Below, one piece after another: positions 1-6,967 of a stretch of 22,800 bases of DNA. Position 1 is the stretch's first letter, and each line of letters starts with the position of its first letter. The position numbers and the translations under genes were made by a program. Source of the stretch: JAJZJT01 sp049964655 (GTDB lineage: Bacteria; Actinomycetota; Acidimicrobiia; Acidimicrobiales; RAAP-2); the NCBI GenBank assembly GCA_049964655.1, contig JBMFXC010000041.1, positions 1 to 22,800 of the forward strand. Reading direction: 5' to 3'. The notes below the pieces were generated by a model. The model ran no database searches. It was not told the DNA's origin and saw only the letters and a list, made by a program, of their open reading frames with translations.

Positions 1-181
1 GCCCCCCCATCGAGCCGTAGAACTGGGCGTCCCCGAAGGAGAAGATCCCCCCGTCAGCGGCCACCTCCCAGTAGCCACCCTCGTCGGGGGTGGCCGCCAT
101 GCCGACGATGGGCTTGTTCAAGGGGTGGCCGCCCATCGAGCCGTAGAACGGCACGCCGCCGAAGGTGAAGATGCCTCCGTC
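1..181 (-). repeat. 42-codon (126-bp) tandem repeat inside the secreted protein gene
   Basis: One full unit (181-56) and the first 55 bases of a second are visible. The block cccatcgagccgtagaac occurs at position 6 and again at 132, exactly 126 bp apart. The units differ at several codons (for example GGVP against GDAQ), so the array is not a very recent duplication. Confidence 0.8.
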
Positions 182-340
182 GGAGGTGACCAGCCAGTAG
201 GCAGGCACGAGCGGGGAGGCGTGTGCCTTGCGGACCGGACCGGTCGCCACCACGGCGACGGTCACGCCGAGGACCACGGCGAGGGCGAGGGCGAGGCGGC
301 TGGTGGTCCGGGCGACGGCACGCTTGGGCGGCAGGCTCAT
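1..340 (-). CDS. Secreted repeat protein with DGGIF/FYGSMGG units (5' part only)
   Basis: The first 113 codons are visible; the rest runs off the left edge, so full length is unknown. The ATG lies at 340-338, with a weak GGAG about 10 nt upstream. Residues 1-41 look like a Sec signal peptide: basic start (K6, R7, R11, R15), hydrophobic stretch about 16-34, and an AHA cleavage site at 39-41. From residue 54 a 42-residue unit begins (DGGIFTFGG, FYGSMGG, NKPIVGMAATPD, GGYWEV) and a second starts at residue 96 (DGGIFSFGD, FYGSMGG). As far as I know, tandem arrays of such Gly/aromatic units are common in secreted proteins of Acidimicrobiia and probably fold as beta-propeller-like or solenoid modules, often as appendages to hydrolases or peptidases. 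The function cannot be told from this fragment. No stop occurs in this frame and third positions are GC-rich, supporting real coding. Confidence 0.75.
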   Translation of the reverse strand, partial: MSLPPKRAVARTTSRLALALAVVLGVTVAVVATGPVRKAHASPLVPAYWLVTSDGGIFTFGGVPFYGSMGGHPLNKPIVGMAATPDEGGYWEVAADGGIFSFGDAQFYGSMGG

Positions 341-466
341 GGCAGGTGTGCTCCGGTGGTGGCGGACGGTTCAGGGTGGACGGTCCGACACGGTGCGCCA
401 CCGGCGCTGCGCTGCGTGCTAGGTGACGCGGTTCGTCGACGCCGTCCTCTTGCGTATCGGCTCCAG

Positions 467-495
467 AGTCTTCCGCCTTGAGCGGGCCGGGTCAA
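467..495 (-). promoter_or_regulatory. Possible sigma-A-type promoter for the secreted repeat protein
   Basis: On the minus strand a good -35 (TTGACC, 495-490) is followed after exactly 17 nt by a weak -10 (AAGACT, 472-467). The -10 lacks the usual first T, so the call is tentative. It would give a leader of roughly 120 nt before the ATG at 340. Confidence 0.3.
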
Positions 496-618
496 CGCTC
501 TCCGTCCATCTGGGCTCGAGGCCCGCCTCCCTCGTCCGCCCCACTCGTCCGGCTGCCGGTCCGGGTCCCCGCCAGCCCCGCTGGGCTCCCCGCTCGGTCG
601 CCCGCTGGCCCTGCTGGT

Positions 619-636
619 CCCCAGGTTGGGCTGGGG
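619..636 (-). terminator. Possible hairpin downstream of aroG
   Basis: CCCCAG (619-624) pairs with CTGGGG (631-636) around a 6-nt loop, 16 nt past the aroG stop. There is no U tract, so this may only stabilise a 3' end or be a chance GC hairpin. Confidence 0.25.
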
Positions 637-652
637 CAGCGGCCGGGGCGGC

Positions 653-2014
653 TTACGCCCGCAACAGCTCGGCGACGCGGAAGGCGAGGTCGAGGCCCTG
701 GCGGGCGTTCAGGCGGGGGTCGCACGTCGTCGTGTAGCGCTCGTGGAGCTGTCCCTCGCCGATGTCCTCGACCCCACCGAGGCACTCGGTCACGTCGTCG
801 CCGGTCAGCTCGACGTGGACCCCGCCCGGCCAGGTCCCCACCTGGCGGTGGGCGGCGAAGAACCCCTTCAGCTCGGCGAGGATGTCGTCGAACCGGCGCG
901 TCTTGCGGCCGTCCTCGGCGGTGATGGTGTTGCCGTGCATGGGGTCGCACGTCCACACGACAGGGTGCCCTTCGGCGCGCACCGCCTCGAGCAGGGGTGG
1001 GAGGTGCTCGGTGACCTTTGCCGCGCCGAAGCGGGTGATCAGGGTGAGCCGACCCGGGACGCGATCGGGGTTCAGGCGCTCGCACAGGCGCACGACGTCC
1101 TCGGCGGTGGCCGTCGGACCGACCTTGGCGCCAACCGGGTTGCCGACGCCCGAGAGGAACTCGCAGTGGGCGCCGTCGAGCTGGCGGCTGCGCTCGCCGA
1201 CCCAGAGCATGTGGGCCGAGCAGTCGTACCACTGCCCGGTCAGCGAGTCGCGACGGGTCAACGCCTCCTCGTAGTCGAGGATCAGGGCCTCGTGGCTCGT
1301 CCAGAAGTCGACCTCGTGGAGGGAGCGCTCGCCCGACAGGTCGATCCCGCAGGCGGCCATGAAGCGCAACGCCCGGTCGATCCCCTCGGCGATCCCCTCG
1401 AAGCGCCGTCCCTCACGAGAGGAGGAGACGAAGGCCTGGTTCCAGGCGTGGACCTGGGTGAGGTCGGCGAACCCGCCCTTGGTGAAGGCCCGGAGCAGGT
1501 TGAGCGTGGCCACCGACTGGTGGTAGGCGGCGACCAGTCGCTCGGGGTCGGGGACCCGGGCTGACGGCACCGGAGCGTCGTCGTTGACCATGTGCCCCCG
1601 AAACGAGTCGAGGACGACGTCGCCGACCCGTTCGGTGGGCGACGAACGGGGCTTGGCGAACTGTCCGGCGATACGGCCGACCTTGACTACCGGGACCCCT
1701 GCCCCGTAGGTGAGGACGACCGCCATCTGGAGGATGACCTTGAGCTTGTCGCGGATGTTGTCGGCGGTGAACTCCGCGAACGACTCGGCGCAGTCCCCGG
1801 CCTGGAGCAGGAAGGCGCGGCCGGAGGCCACCTCGCCGAGCGTGGTCGTGAGGGCCCGGGCCTCGCCGGCGAAGACGAGCGGGGGCAGGTTGGCCAGGCG
1901 GGTGTGGACGTCCTCCAGGGCAGCCGGGTCGGGCCAGTCGGGCTGTTGCGCGGCGGGCCGCTCCCGCCACGAGCCGGGAGCCCACACGGACGGGGCAGAG
2001 GCGACGTCAGGCAC
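653..2014 (-). CDS. aroG: Class II 3-deoxy-D-arabino-heptulosonate 7-phosphate synthase
   Basis: 453 residues, the normal size for a class II (plant/mycobacterial AroG type) DAHP synthase. It condenses phosphoenolpyruvate with erythrose 4-phosphate in the cytoplasm, the first step of the shikimate pathway. Family marks are visible in order: the N-terminal QQPDWPD/LPPLVFAGEA segment, QAGDCAESF with the metal-binding Cys at 75, the SFRGHMVN region, the SGVGNPVGAKVGP phosphate-binding stretch, DPMHGNT with the metal His, HVELTGDDVTEC with the metal Glu, and TTCDPRLN with the metal Asp. The start is a GTG at 2014 with no convincing Shine-Dalgarno; a TACGCT hexamer lies 6 nt before it, consistent with a leaderless mRNA. 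The gene stands alone on this strand and is divergent from the oxidoreductase gene. No other shikimate gene is nearby. Confidence 0.95.
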   Translation of the reverse strand: MPDVASAPSVWAPGSWRERPAAQQPDWPDPAALEDVHTRLANLPPLVFAGEARALTTTLGEVASGRAFLLQAGDCAESFAEFTADNIRDKLKVILQMAVVLTYGAGVPVVKVGRIAGQFAKPRSSPTERVGDVVLDSFRGHMVNDDAPVPSARVPDPERLVAAYHQSVATLNLLRAFTKGGFADLTQVHAWNQAFVSSSREGRRFEGIAEGIDRALRFMAACGIDLSGERSLHEVDFWTSHEALILDYEEALTRRDSLTGQWYDCSAHMLWVGERSRQLDGAHCEFLSGVGNPVGAKVGPTATAEDVVRLCERLNPDRVPGRLTLITRFGAAKVTEHLPPLLEAVRAEGHPVVWTCDPMHGNTITAEDGRKTRRFDDILAELKGFFAAHRQVGTWPGGVHVELTGDDVTECLGGVEDIGEGQLHERYTTTCDPRLNARQGLDLAFRVAELLRA

Positions 2015-2051
2015 GGCCTCAGCGTACGACGTGACGCCCTAGGCTCGTGCA
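2015..2051. promoter_or_regulatory. 37-bp divergent promoter region with two back-to-back -10 boxes
   Basis: The aroG GTG (2014, minus) and the oxidoreductase ATG (2052, plus) are only 37 bp apart. A minus-strand TACGCT (2026-2021) ends 6 nt before aroG, and a plus-strand TAGGCT (2040-2045) ends 6 nt before the other gene. Both fit an actinobacterial TANNNT -10 box with transcription starting at or next to the start codon. Any -35 elements would have to overlap the opposite promoter or coding region; none is convincing. Confidence 0.55.
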
Positions 2052-2984
2052 ATGGTCCGTCCCTTCCGTTTCGGCCTCCAGCTCTCCCGCGCCGAGGGGC
2101 CCACCGAGTGGCGACGGCTGGCACAGGACGCCGAGGCACTCGGGTACTCGACGCTCTTCATCCCCGACCACTTCGACGACCAGTTCGGTCCGTTGGTCGC
2201 CCTGACCGCCGCCGCCGAGGCCACCACCACCCTCAGGGTGGGGACGCTCGTCCTCGGCAACGACTATCGCCACCCTGTGGTGGTGGCCAAGGAGCTGGCC
2301 ACCCTCGACGTGCTGTCGGGGGGACGCCTCGAAGTCGGGCTGGGGGCAGGATGGATGACGAGGGACTACGACACGGCGGGCATCGGCCTCGACCCTCCGA
2401 GGACCCGGATCGCCCGGATGGCCGAGAGCCTCGAGGTCGTCAAGGGGCTGTGGTCGGGTGAGCCGGTGACCTTCGCCGGCGAGCACTACCAGGTCAGCGG
2501 GCTGGTCGGTACCCCCCGGCCCGTCCAGCGCCCCCACCCGCCGCTGCTTGTGGGTGGGGGTGGACGACGCGTGCTGTCGCTGGCTGCTCGGATGGCCGAC
2601 ATCGTCGGGGTCAATCCCTCGCTGGCCGCCGGTGCCGTCGGCCCTGAGGTCATCGCCACGGCGACGGCCGAGCACTACGACGAGCGCGTGCGATGGGTCC
2701 GAGCAGCAGCGGGGGAGCGTGCCGACGAGCTCGAGCTCCAGTGCCTCACCTTCCTCGTCCAGGTGGTCGCCGACCGCCGTGCGGCCGTCGCCCGGCTCGC
2801 CGACCTGTTCGCCGTCGACCCGGCGGTCGTGGACGGCTCGCCCGTCGCCCTGGTCGGCACCGTCGAGGACCTGGTGGCGACCTTGTCGGAGCGACGGAGC
2901 CGCTTCGGCTTCTCCTACGTCGTGGTCCACCAGGCGGAGATGGAGGCGTTCGCCCCCGTGGTGGCCGCCCTGGCCGGCACCTGA
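2052..2984 (+). CDS. Luciferase-like (LLM class) F420-family oxidoreductase
   Basis: 310 residues, typical for a single-domain bacterial luciferase-like TIM-barrel enzyme. Visible marks are the start FRFGLQLSRAEG, LGYSTLFIPDHFDD (the position where F420-dependent members carry substrate or cofactor contacts), LRVGTLVLGNDYRHP, LSGGRLEVGLGAGWM, and HPPLLVGGGGRRVL near the phosphate-binding end. The sequence resembles the TIGR03621 'F420-dependent, MSMEG_2516 family' group of actinobacteria. The substrate is unknown and F420 rather than FMN use is inferred. The ATG directly follows a TAGGCT box by 6 nt, suggesting leaderless expression. nadD begins 6 nt after the stop, so the two are probably co-transcribed, although a functional link between them is not evident. 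Confidence 0.85.
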   Translation: MVRPFRFGLQLSRAEGPTEWRRLAQDAEALGYSTLFIPDHFDDQFGPLVALTAAAEATTTLRVGTLVLGNDYRHPVVVAKELATLDVLSGGRLEVGLGAGWMTRDYDTAGIGLDPPRTRIARMAESLEVVKGLWSGEPVTFAGEHYQVSGLVGTPRPVQRPHPPLLVGGGGRRVLSLAARMADIVGVNPSLAAGAVGPEVIATATAEHYDERVRWVRAAAGERADELELQCLTFLVQVVADRRAAVARLADLFAVDPAVVDGSPVALVGTVEDLVATLSERRSRFGFSYVVVHQAEMEAFAPVVAALAGT

Positions 2985-2990
2985 GCAGCG

Positions 2991-3584
2991 GTGGCCAGAA
3001 CGAGGCTCGGGCTCTTCGGCGGTACCTTCGACCCCGTCCACCGCGGCCACCTCGAGGTGGCCCAGACGGTGCGCCGCGCCCTCGGGCTCGACCAGGTCCT
3101 CTTGGTGGTCGCCAACGAGCCCTGGCAGAAGTTGGCCCGGGGTGTCGTCACCCCGGCCGAGGACCGCTACGCCCTGGTACAGGCGGCGGTGGCCGGCTGG
3201 CCGGGCCTCGTCCCGTGCCGGAGGGAGATCGATCGTGGCGGGCCCTCCTACACGGTGGACACCGCAGAGGAGCTCCTGGCCGAGGACCCCGGTCGCGAGC
3301 TCACCCTTGTGGTGGGCGCAGATGTCGTCCCCGACCTGCCCACCTGGCGTGACGAGCACCGTCTGGCGGAGCTCGTCGCCCTCGCCGTCGTCGACCGTCC
3401 GGGCTCCCCGCTGGTCCCGGCCCCGCCGGGCTGGCGGGCGGTGGTCGTCCCGGTCACGCCGGTCGACATCTCGAGCACCGAGGTTCGGACGCGCCTCGAG
3501 GCCGGCCAGCCGGTCGGCGACCTGGTCCCCGACGCAGTCATGCGTTGCATCCGAGCGCGCGGTCTGTACGCTACGAGGAGATGA
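2991..3584 (+). CDS. nadD: Nicotinate-nucleotide adenylyltransferase
   Basis: 197 residues, normal length. It transfers AMP from ATP to nicotinate mononucleotide to form deamido-NAD in NAD biosynthesis. The nucleotidyltransferase signature GGTFDPVHRGH is at residues 10-20 and the second ATP-binding motif ISSTEVR lies near residue 160; the middle holds the GADVVPDLPTW substrate-site region. The GTG start at 2991 sits 6 nt after the upstream stop, so translation probably depends on re-initiation. The stop (3582-3584) overlaps the next start as ATGA. The nadD-(small gene)-rsfS neighbourhood is widespread in bacteria and supports the assignment. Confidence 0.93.
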   Translation: MARTRLGLFGGTFDPVHRGHLEVAQTVRRALGLDQVLLVVANEPWQKLARGVVTPAEDRYALVQAAVAGWPGLVPCRREIDRGGPSYTVDTAEELLAEDPGRELTLVVGADVVPDLPTWRDEHRLAELVALAVVDRPGSPLVPAPPGWRAVVVPVTPVDISSTEVRTRLEAGQPVGDLVPDAVMRCIRARGLYATRR

Positions 3585-4156
3585 GCGCCCGCACCCCGTC
3601 GGTCGAGCAGGACACCGAGAGGTTCGCACCCGGTGCCCGGCGGCGACGGTGGGAGGGTGGTGGTGGTCGGGTCGGCCCCGGGCAGCCCCGATGGTCCAGA
3701 CACCCACCGCGTCCGGCGCCCGCCACGCACCACCGGTCAGGGCCGAGTGAGGTCGACGCGTGCCCGGCCGGTCCGGATCGGGTCGATCCGACCCTCGAGC
3801 AGCCTGCTGCCCCTGCGGGTGCCGCCGCCCCCGCGGGTGCCGCCGCCCCCGAGGCGAGTGCTCCGACCTCGACGCCGGATGCCCCGGTAGTGGTGGGCAT
3901 GGCGGCCCCGTCTGGGGGCGGGACCGCTGATGGTGGGCGGCGTGCCGTCCGCGAGGCCCGGCGGCACCGGCGGCGGGTGGCATGGGCGTGCGTGGTCGTC
4001 GTGGCTGCGTGCCTGGTTGCCACCGTGCTGGTCCTCGGCGTCGCCCGCGACCGTCGTCCACCCCGTCCGGCCGGGATTGCCTCGGCCGCCACCCTCCCTG
4101 TCCACCCCACGACCAGCTCGGGCGCCTCGGCGCCCAGAGGAGGCAAGCGCACGTGA
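3581..4156 (+). CDS. Single-pass membrane protein of unknown function between nadD and rsfS
   Basis: 191 residues. I do not recognise a domain. Residues 1-130 are low-complexity and rich in Pro, Ala, Gly and Arg, with a perfect 18-bp duplication (3815-3832 and 3833-3850) encoding AGAAAP twice. A basic patch (about 119-132) precedes one hydrophobic segment at about 133-155, followed by a short tail of about 36 residues; by the positive-inside rule the long N-terminal part is probably cytoplasmic. It overlaps nadD by ATGA and rsfS by TGATG, so it is almost certainly translated as part of this operon. A TACGCT hexamer also lies 8 nt before the ATG, within the nadD end, and could give an extra transcript. 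It could be a highly diverged member of the envelope proteins often coded at this position in actinobacteria, but nothing in the sequence proves that. Confidence 0.7.
   Translation: MSARTPSVEQDTERFAPGARRRRWEGGGGRVGPGQPRWSRHPPRPAPATHHRSGPSEVDACPAGPDRVDPTLEQPAAPAGAAAPAGAAAPEASAPTSTPDAPVVVGMAAPSGGGTADGGRRAVREARRHRRRVAWACVVVVAACLVATVLVLGVARDRRPPRPAGIASAATLPVHPTTSSGASAPRGGKRT
3815..3850 (+). repeat. 18-bp tandem duplication in the unknown membrane protein
   Basis: Two identical copies of gcgggtgccgccgccccc lie back to back. They keep the frame and add one AGAAAP unit to a disordered region, consistent with replication slippage. Confidence 0.8.
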
Positions 4157-4665
4157 TGACCGTGTTCCCTGCTGCCGCTCCTGCCACATCTGCCGATGCC
4201 CCATCTGACGCTGCCGGTGCTGGCGCCGGCGGCGGCACCGGTGGCGTACCCCGTCCGGACCGCTCCGGGCTCGAGGTCGGCTCGGCAGGGACGGACGGTG
4301 GACGCGGGGACCTCCCCGAGGCCACCCGTCAGCGGTGCACGGTCGTCGCCGATGCTGCGGCGTCCAAGGGCGGCTTAGACACGGTGGTCCTGGTGATGGG
4401 AGACCTGTTGTCGGTGACCGAGGCCTTCGTCATCACCAGCGGGACGAACGTCCGCCAAGTGCGGACCATCGTCGAGGAGGTCGAGCGGCAGGTGAAAGCG
4501 AGCGGTGGGCCCGGACCACTCCGTGTCGAAGGGCTCGATGATGCCCGGTGGGTGCTCATGGACTACGGGGACGTCCTGGTCCACGTGTTCCTCGAGGAGG
4601 CACGGTCCTTCTACGACCTCGAGCACCTGTGGTCAGGCGCTCCCCGGCTGGCCTGGTCGCACTGA
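4156..4665 (+). CDS. rsfS: Ribosomal silencing factor RsfS
   Basis: 169 residues. RsfS binds ribosomal protein uL14 on the large subunit and blocks subunit joining when nutrients are low. The conserved domain covers about residues 58-169: DTVVLVMGDLLSVTEAFVI, SGTNVRQVRTIVEEVE, then WVLMDYGDVLVHVF and ARSFYDLEHLW, the diagnostic end of the family. Residues 1-57 are an extra Ala/Gly/Pro-rich segment absent from typical RsfS (about 105-130 residues). The ATG at 4156 overlaps the upstream stop as TGATG, which is why I chose it; no other convincing start lies before the domain. The gene is last in its operon and converges on the lpqB-like gene across a hairpin. Confidence 0.92.
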   Translation: MTVFPAAAPATSADAPSDAAGAGAGGGTGGVPRPDRSGLEVGSAGTDGGRGDLPEATRQRCTVVADAAASKGGLDTVVLVMGDLLSVTEAFVITSGTNVRQVRTIVEEVERQVKASGGPGPLRVEGLDDARWVLMDYGDVLVHVFLEEARSFYDLEHLWSGAPRLAWSH

Positions 4666-4694
4666 TCGTCACTGCGACAGCGGTGAGCGCCGTT

Positions 4695-4715
4695 CGACGG
4701 CGGTGAGCGCCGTCG
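4695..4715. terminator. Hairpin between convergent rsfS and lpqB-like genes
   Basis: CGACGGCG (4695-4702) pairs perfectly with CGCCGTCG (4708-4715) around GTGAG. It lies 29 nt after the rsfS stop and 39 nt from the end of the lpqB-like gene, so it could end transcription from both sides. There is no U tract on either strand. The 14-bp block gcggtgagcgccgt (4700-4713) is a copy of 4680-4693, so the stem is part of a 20-bp-spaced direct repeat. Confidence 0.5.
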
Positions 4716-4754
4716 GCGGAGAGGTCCGCAGGCTCGACTCCGAACGGGCGGCCG

Positions 4755-5387
4755 TCAGCCGGACGGCACCGTGGTGGTGGACGAGGTCGAAGGAGTGGTG
4801 GTCGGGCCGGGTGCCTCGGCCAGGTAGTCGAGGCGGGTGACCGGGCGCCCGACTTGGACGCCGGCGGCCGTCGGCACGTCCACCGACTGCCCCTTGATCT
4901 CGATGAGCACGGAGGTGACGCCAGTTTGCGCGGTCGCCGTGTAGACCACCTGGGCGACGGCGAGGGTCTGGTCGAGCACGAGCTGGAAGGGGTTCGTCCG
5001 GAAGTCGACCGTGGCCACCCCCGAGGACACCGACACGGTGACCTGGGACGGCGAGGCGCTGAGGAAGCTCTGGAGGCCCGCTGCCGACTCGGCCTCCGTC
5101 GGCCCGTCGAGCAGGGCGCCGAGGATGGCCGTCGGACTGGCAGGGAGCGCGACGTCGCGAGTGACCGGCACGAGGTGCTGGTCCGGAGCGACCAGGAAGA
5201 CCGTCTCGGGGACAGCCACGGCCGGCGGCACGGTCGTCGTCGTCTTGGGGGGCGAGGGATCGAGCAGCTTGAAGGGGACATCGGCGCGGGGGATGGCCTG
5301 CGGCGAGCCGTCAGTCGGGATCCCGCAGCCGGCGAGGAGGACGCCGAGCGCGGCCACGATGGAGACGGCGGTGCGGCGGACCCTCAT
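4755..5387 (-). CDS. Short LpqB-like lipoprotein with a GerMN domain
   Basis: 210 residues. The ATG at 5387 overlaps the mtrB stop as ATGA. The N-terminus is a lipoprotein signal peptide: basic MRVRR, a hydrophobic core, and lipobox LAGC with the lipidated Cys at 21. After a Pro/Thr-rich linker, about residues 85-170 match a GerMN domain (ILGALLDGPTEAE, then VATVDF and LAVAQVVYTAT, VTSVLIEIKGQ). The C-terminus is a Thr/Ser/Pro tail. In other actinobacteria the third gene of the mtrA-mtrB operon is lpqB, a lipoprotein that interacts with the MtrB sensor. Position and domain suggest the same role, but classical LpqB is more than twice as long, with a beta-propeller after GerMN that is absent here. 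The frame stays open cleanly to its stop, so this looks like a natural short form rather than a truncation. Confidence 0.8.
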   Translation of the reverse strand: MRVRRTAVSIVAALGVLLAGCGIPTDGSPQAIPRADVPFKLLDPSPPKTTTTVPPAVAVPETVFLVAPDQHLVPVTRDVALPASPTAILGALLDGPTEAESAAGLQSFLSASPSQVTVSVSSGVATVDFRTNPFQLVLDQTLAVAQVVYTATAQTGVTSVLIEIKGQSVDVPTAAGVQVGRPVTRLDYLAEAPGPTTTPSTSSTTTVPSG

Positions 5388-6964
5388 GGTGCCCTCGTGG
5401 TAGCGGGCCGCGGCGACGAGTACCGGGCGGGACCGGTCGGGTCGGCGAGGGGCGGATCGGCCGGTCCGCCGCCGCTCTCCGGTCGGTTCGCACCGCCCTC
5501 GGCGCCGACGGGGTCGAGGGGGTCGACGGGGAGCTCGACGACAAAGCGCGCACCCCCGCCTGGTGCGTCCTCGATCCACACGCTGCCTCGGTGGAGCCTG
5601 ACGTGCTCGGCTACGAGCGACAGTCCGAGCCCGGTGCCGTCCCCGGCGGCGCGGCGACCGGCCAGGTCACCTCGGTAGAAGCGCTCGAAGAGACGATCGC
5701 GTTCGGCCGGAGCGATGCCCGGGCCGTTGTCTTCGACGACCACCCGCACCGAGCTCACCCGGCCGTCGCCCGCCGGGCGCCCGGGACGGACCAGGACCCG
5801 CGTGACGCCCCCGGCGTAGCGGGCGGCGTTGTCGACCAAGTTGGCGAGGATCCGCTCGAAGCGACGTTTGTCGACACGGAGGCGGATGGCGGCGACGCGC
5901 TGGTCGACGTCCACCCGGAGGTCGTCGCTGGTCGTGGCGGGAGTGTTGGCGAGGGCGTGGCGGACGAGCTCGACCGGGTCGACGTCGTCGAGCGCCAGCT
6001 CAGCCGAGCCGGCGTCGAAGCGGGAGATCTCGAGGAGGTCGTCGACCATGCGTCGGAACCGGGCCAGGTCGTCGTCCAGAAGGCTCAGGGCCCGTTGGGC
6101 CCGGGGCTCGAGCTCGTCCCGGTGCGCCTGGAGCACGGCGACCGAGGCGGACAGCGTGGTGAGGGGAGAGCGGAGCTCGTGGCTCACGTCGGAGGTGAAG
6201 CGGGCCTCCCGCTCGATGCGCTGCTGGAGGTTGGTTGCCATCCGGTTGAACGCCGCCGCCAGCGTCTGCAGGTCGGCGTCGTCGCCGGCGTCGACGCGGG
6301 TGCCGAGGCTGCCCTCGGCGATGGCCACCGCAGCGTCGGTCACCCCGACCAGCGGGCGGAGCGTTCGGCGGCTGGCCCAGACGCCGAGGAGGGCACCGCC
6401 CACCACGGTGACGAGGGCGGCCGCACCGAGCACGGCGGCGAGCGTCCGGAGCGTGCTCGCCACCTCGGAGAGGGAGAAGACTTCGAAGTAGTCGGCGTGG
6501 ACCGAGGGCAGGGGCACCGCGACGGCGAAGCGGGGGGTTCCCGACGCCACGAACCGCTGGGTTGCCGCGTTCCCAGCCGAGGCTTCGGCACGCAGGGCAC
6601 GGGGGAGGGTCCGCTGGCTCACCGAGATGGACGTGGCATACCACTGCCCGTCGGTGTGGAGCACGGACTGTGAGCCCGGCAGGGTGTCCACCGACTCGAG
6701 GAGCTGGGTGAGGTCGGTGCGCGACGACCGGAGCGACTGCTCGACGAGCGACGCGTTGACGAAGGCCTGGCGCTGAGCGGTGGCCTGGCGTTCGGCGAGG
6801 ATGCTCTGCCGGGCGGCGAAGTAGGTGATGCCGGCCATGACGCACGAGAGCGCCAGCGCTCCCACGGCGAAGGCGGTGATGACCCTGGCTCGCAGGCCGA
6901 GGTGGTTCCGGAGCCGCCCGCCCCGTCGGGGACGCACGGAGCGCCGCGCTCCGTTTCGTCGCAC
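5384..6964 (-). CDS. mtrB: MtrB-type sensor histidine kinase
   Basis: 526 residues. Domains in order: basic N-terminus; membrane helix 1 at about 27-50; an extracytoplasmic sensor region of about 120 residues; membrane helix 2 at about 174-197; a HAMP domain (about 198-250); the dimerisation/phosphoacceptor helix FTSDVSHELRSPLTT with His262; and the ATPase domain with N box (N375 and N379), G1 box DNGPGIAP (412-419) and G2 box GDGTGLGLSL (441-450). Residues after about 482 form a Pro/Gly-rich tail. It should autophosphorylate and pass phosphate to the MtrA-like regulator encoded immediately upstream (3 nt between the mtrA stop and this GTG start). In mycobacteria the MtrAB pair links cell division, wall metabolism and replication; that role is inferred from orthology and from the adjacent GerMN lipoprotein gene. 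The start could also be a GTG nine codons later. Confidence 0.9.
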   Translation of the reverse strand: MRRNGARRSVRPRRGGRLRNHLGLRARVITAFAVGALALSCVMAGITYFAARQSILAERQATAQRQAFVNASLVEQSLRSSRTDLTQLLESVDTLPGSQSVLHTDGQWYATSISVSQRTLPRALRAEASAGNAATQRFVASGTPRFAVAVPLPSVHADYFEVFSLSEVASTLRTLAAVLGAAALVTVVGGALLGVWASRRTLRPLVGVTDAAVAIAEGSLGTRVDAGDDADLQTLAAAFNRMATNLQQRIEREARFTSDVSHELRSPLTTLSASVAVLQAHRDELEPRAQRALSLLDDDLARFRRMVDDLLEISRFDAGSAELALDDVDPVELVRHALANTPATTSDDLRVDVDQRVAAIRLRVDKRRFERILANLVDNAARYAGGVTRVLVRPGRPAGDGRVSSVRVVVEDNGPGIAPAERDRLFERFYRGDLAGRRAAGDGTGLGLSLVAEHVRLHRGSVWIEDAPGGGARFVVELPVDPLDPVGAEGGANRPESGGGPADPPLADPTGPARYSSPRPATTRAP

Positions 6965-6967
6965 GGC

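Larger units (their letters stand above)
341..652. other. Intergenic region between aroG and the secreted repeat protein gene
   Basis: This is 312 bases without a supported gene; frames open here are antisense or shadow frames of aroG. It holds a possible hairpin just after the aroG stop (619-636) and a possible minus-strand promoter (467-495). Nothing else is recognisable. Confidence 0.6.

Noticed and set aside
2019..4325. Open minus-strand frame of about 770 codons opposite the oxidoreductase gene, nadD and the unknown membrane protein gene
   Set aside because: Shadow frame: low-complexity Arg/Gly/Pro-rich translation and no conserved motif, while the plus strand codes for recognised proteins.
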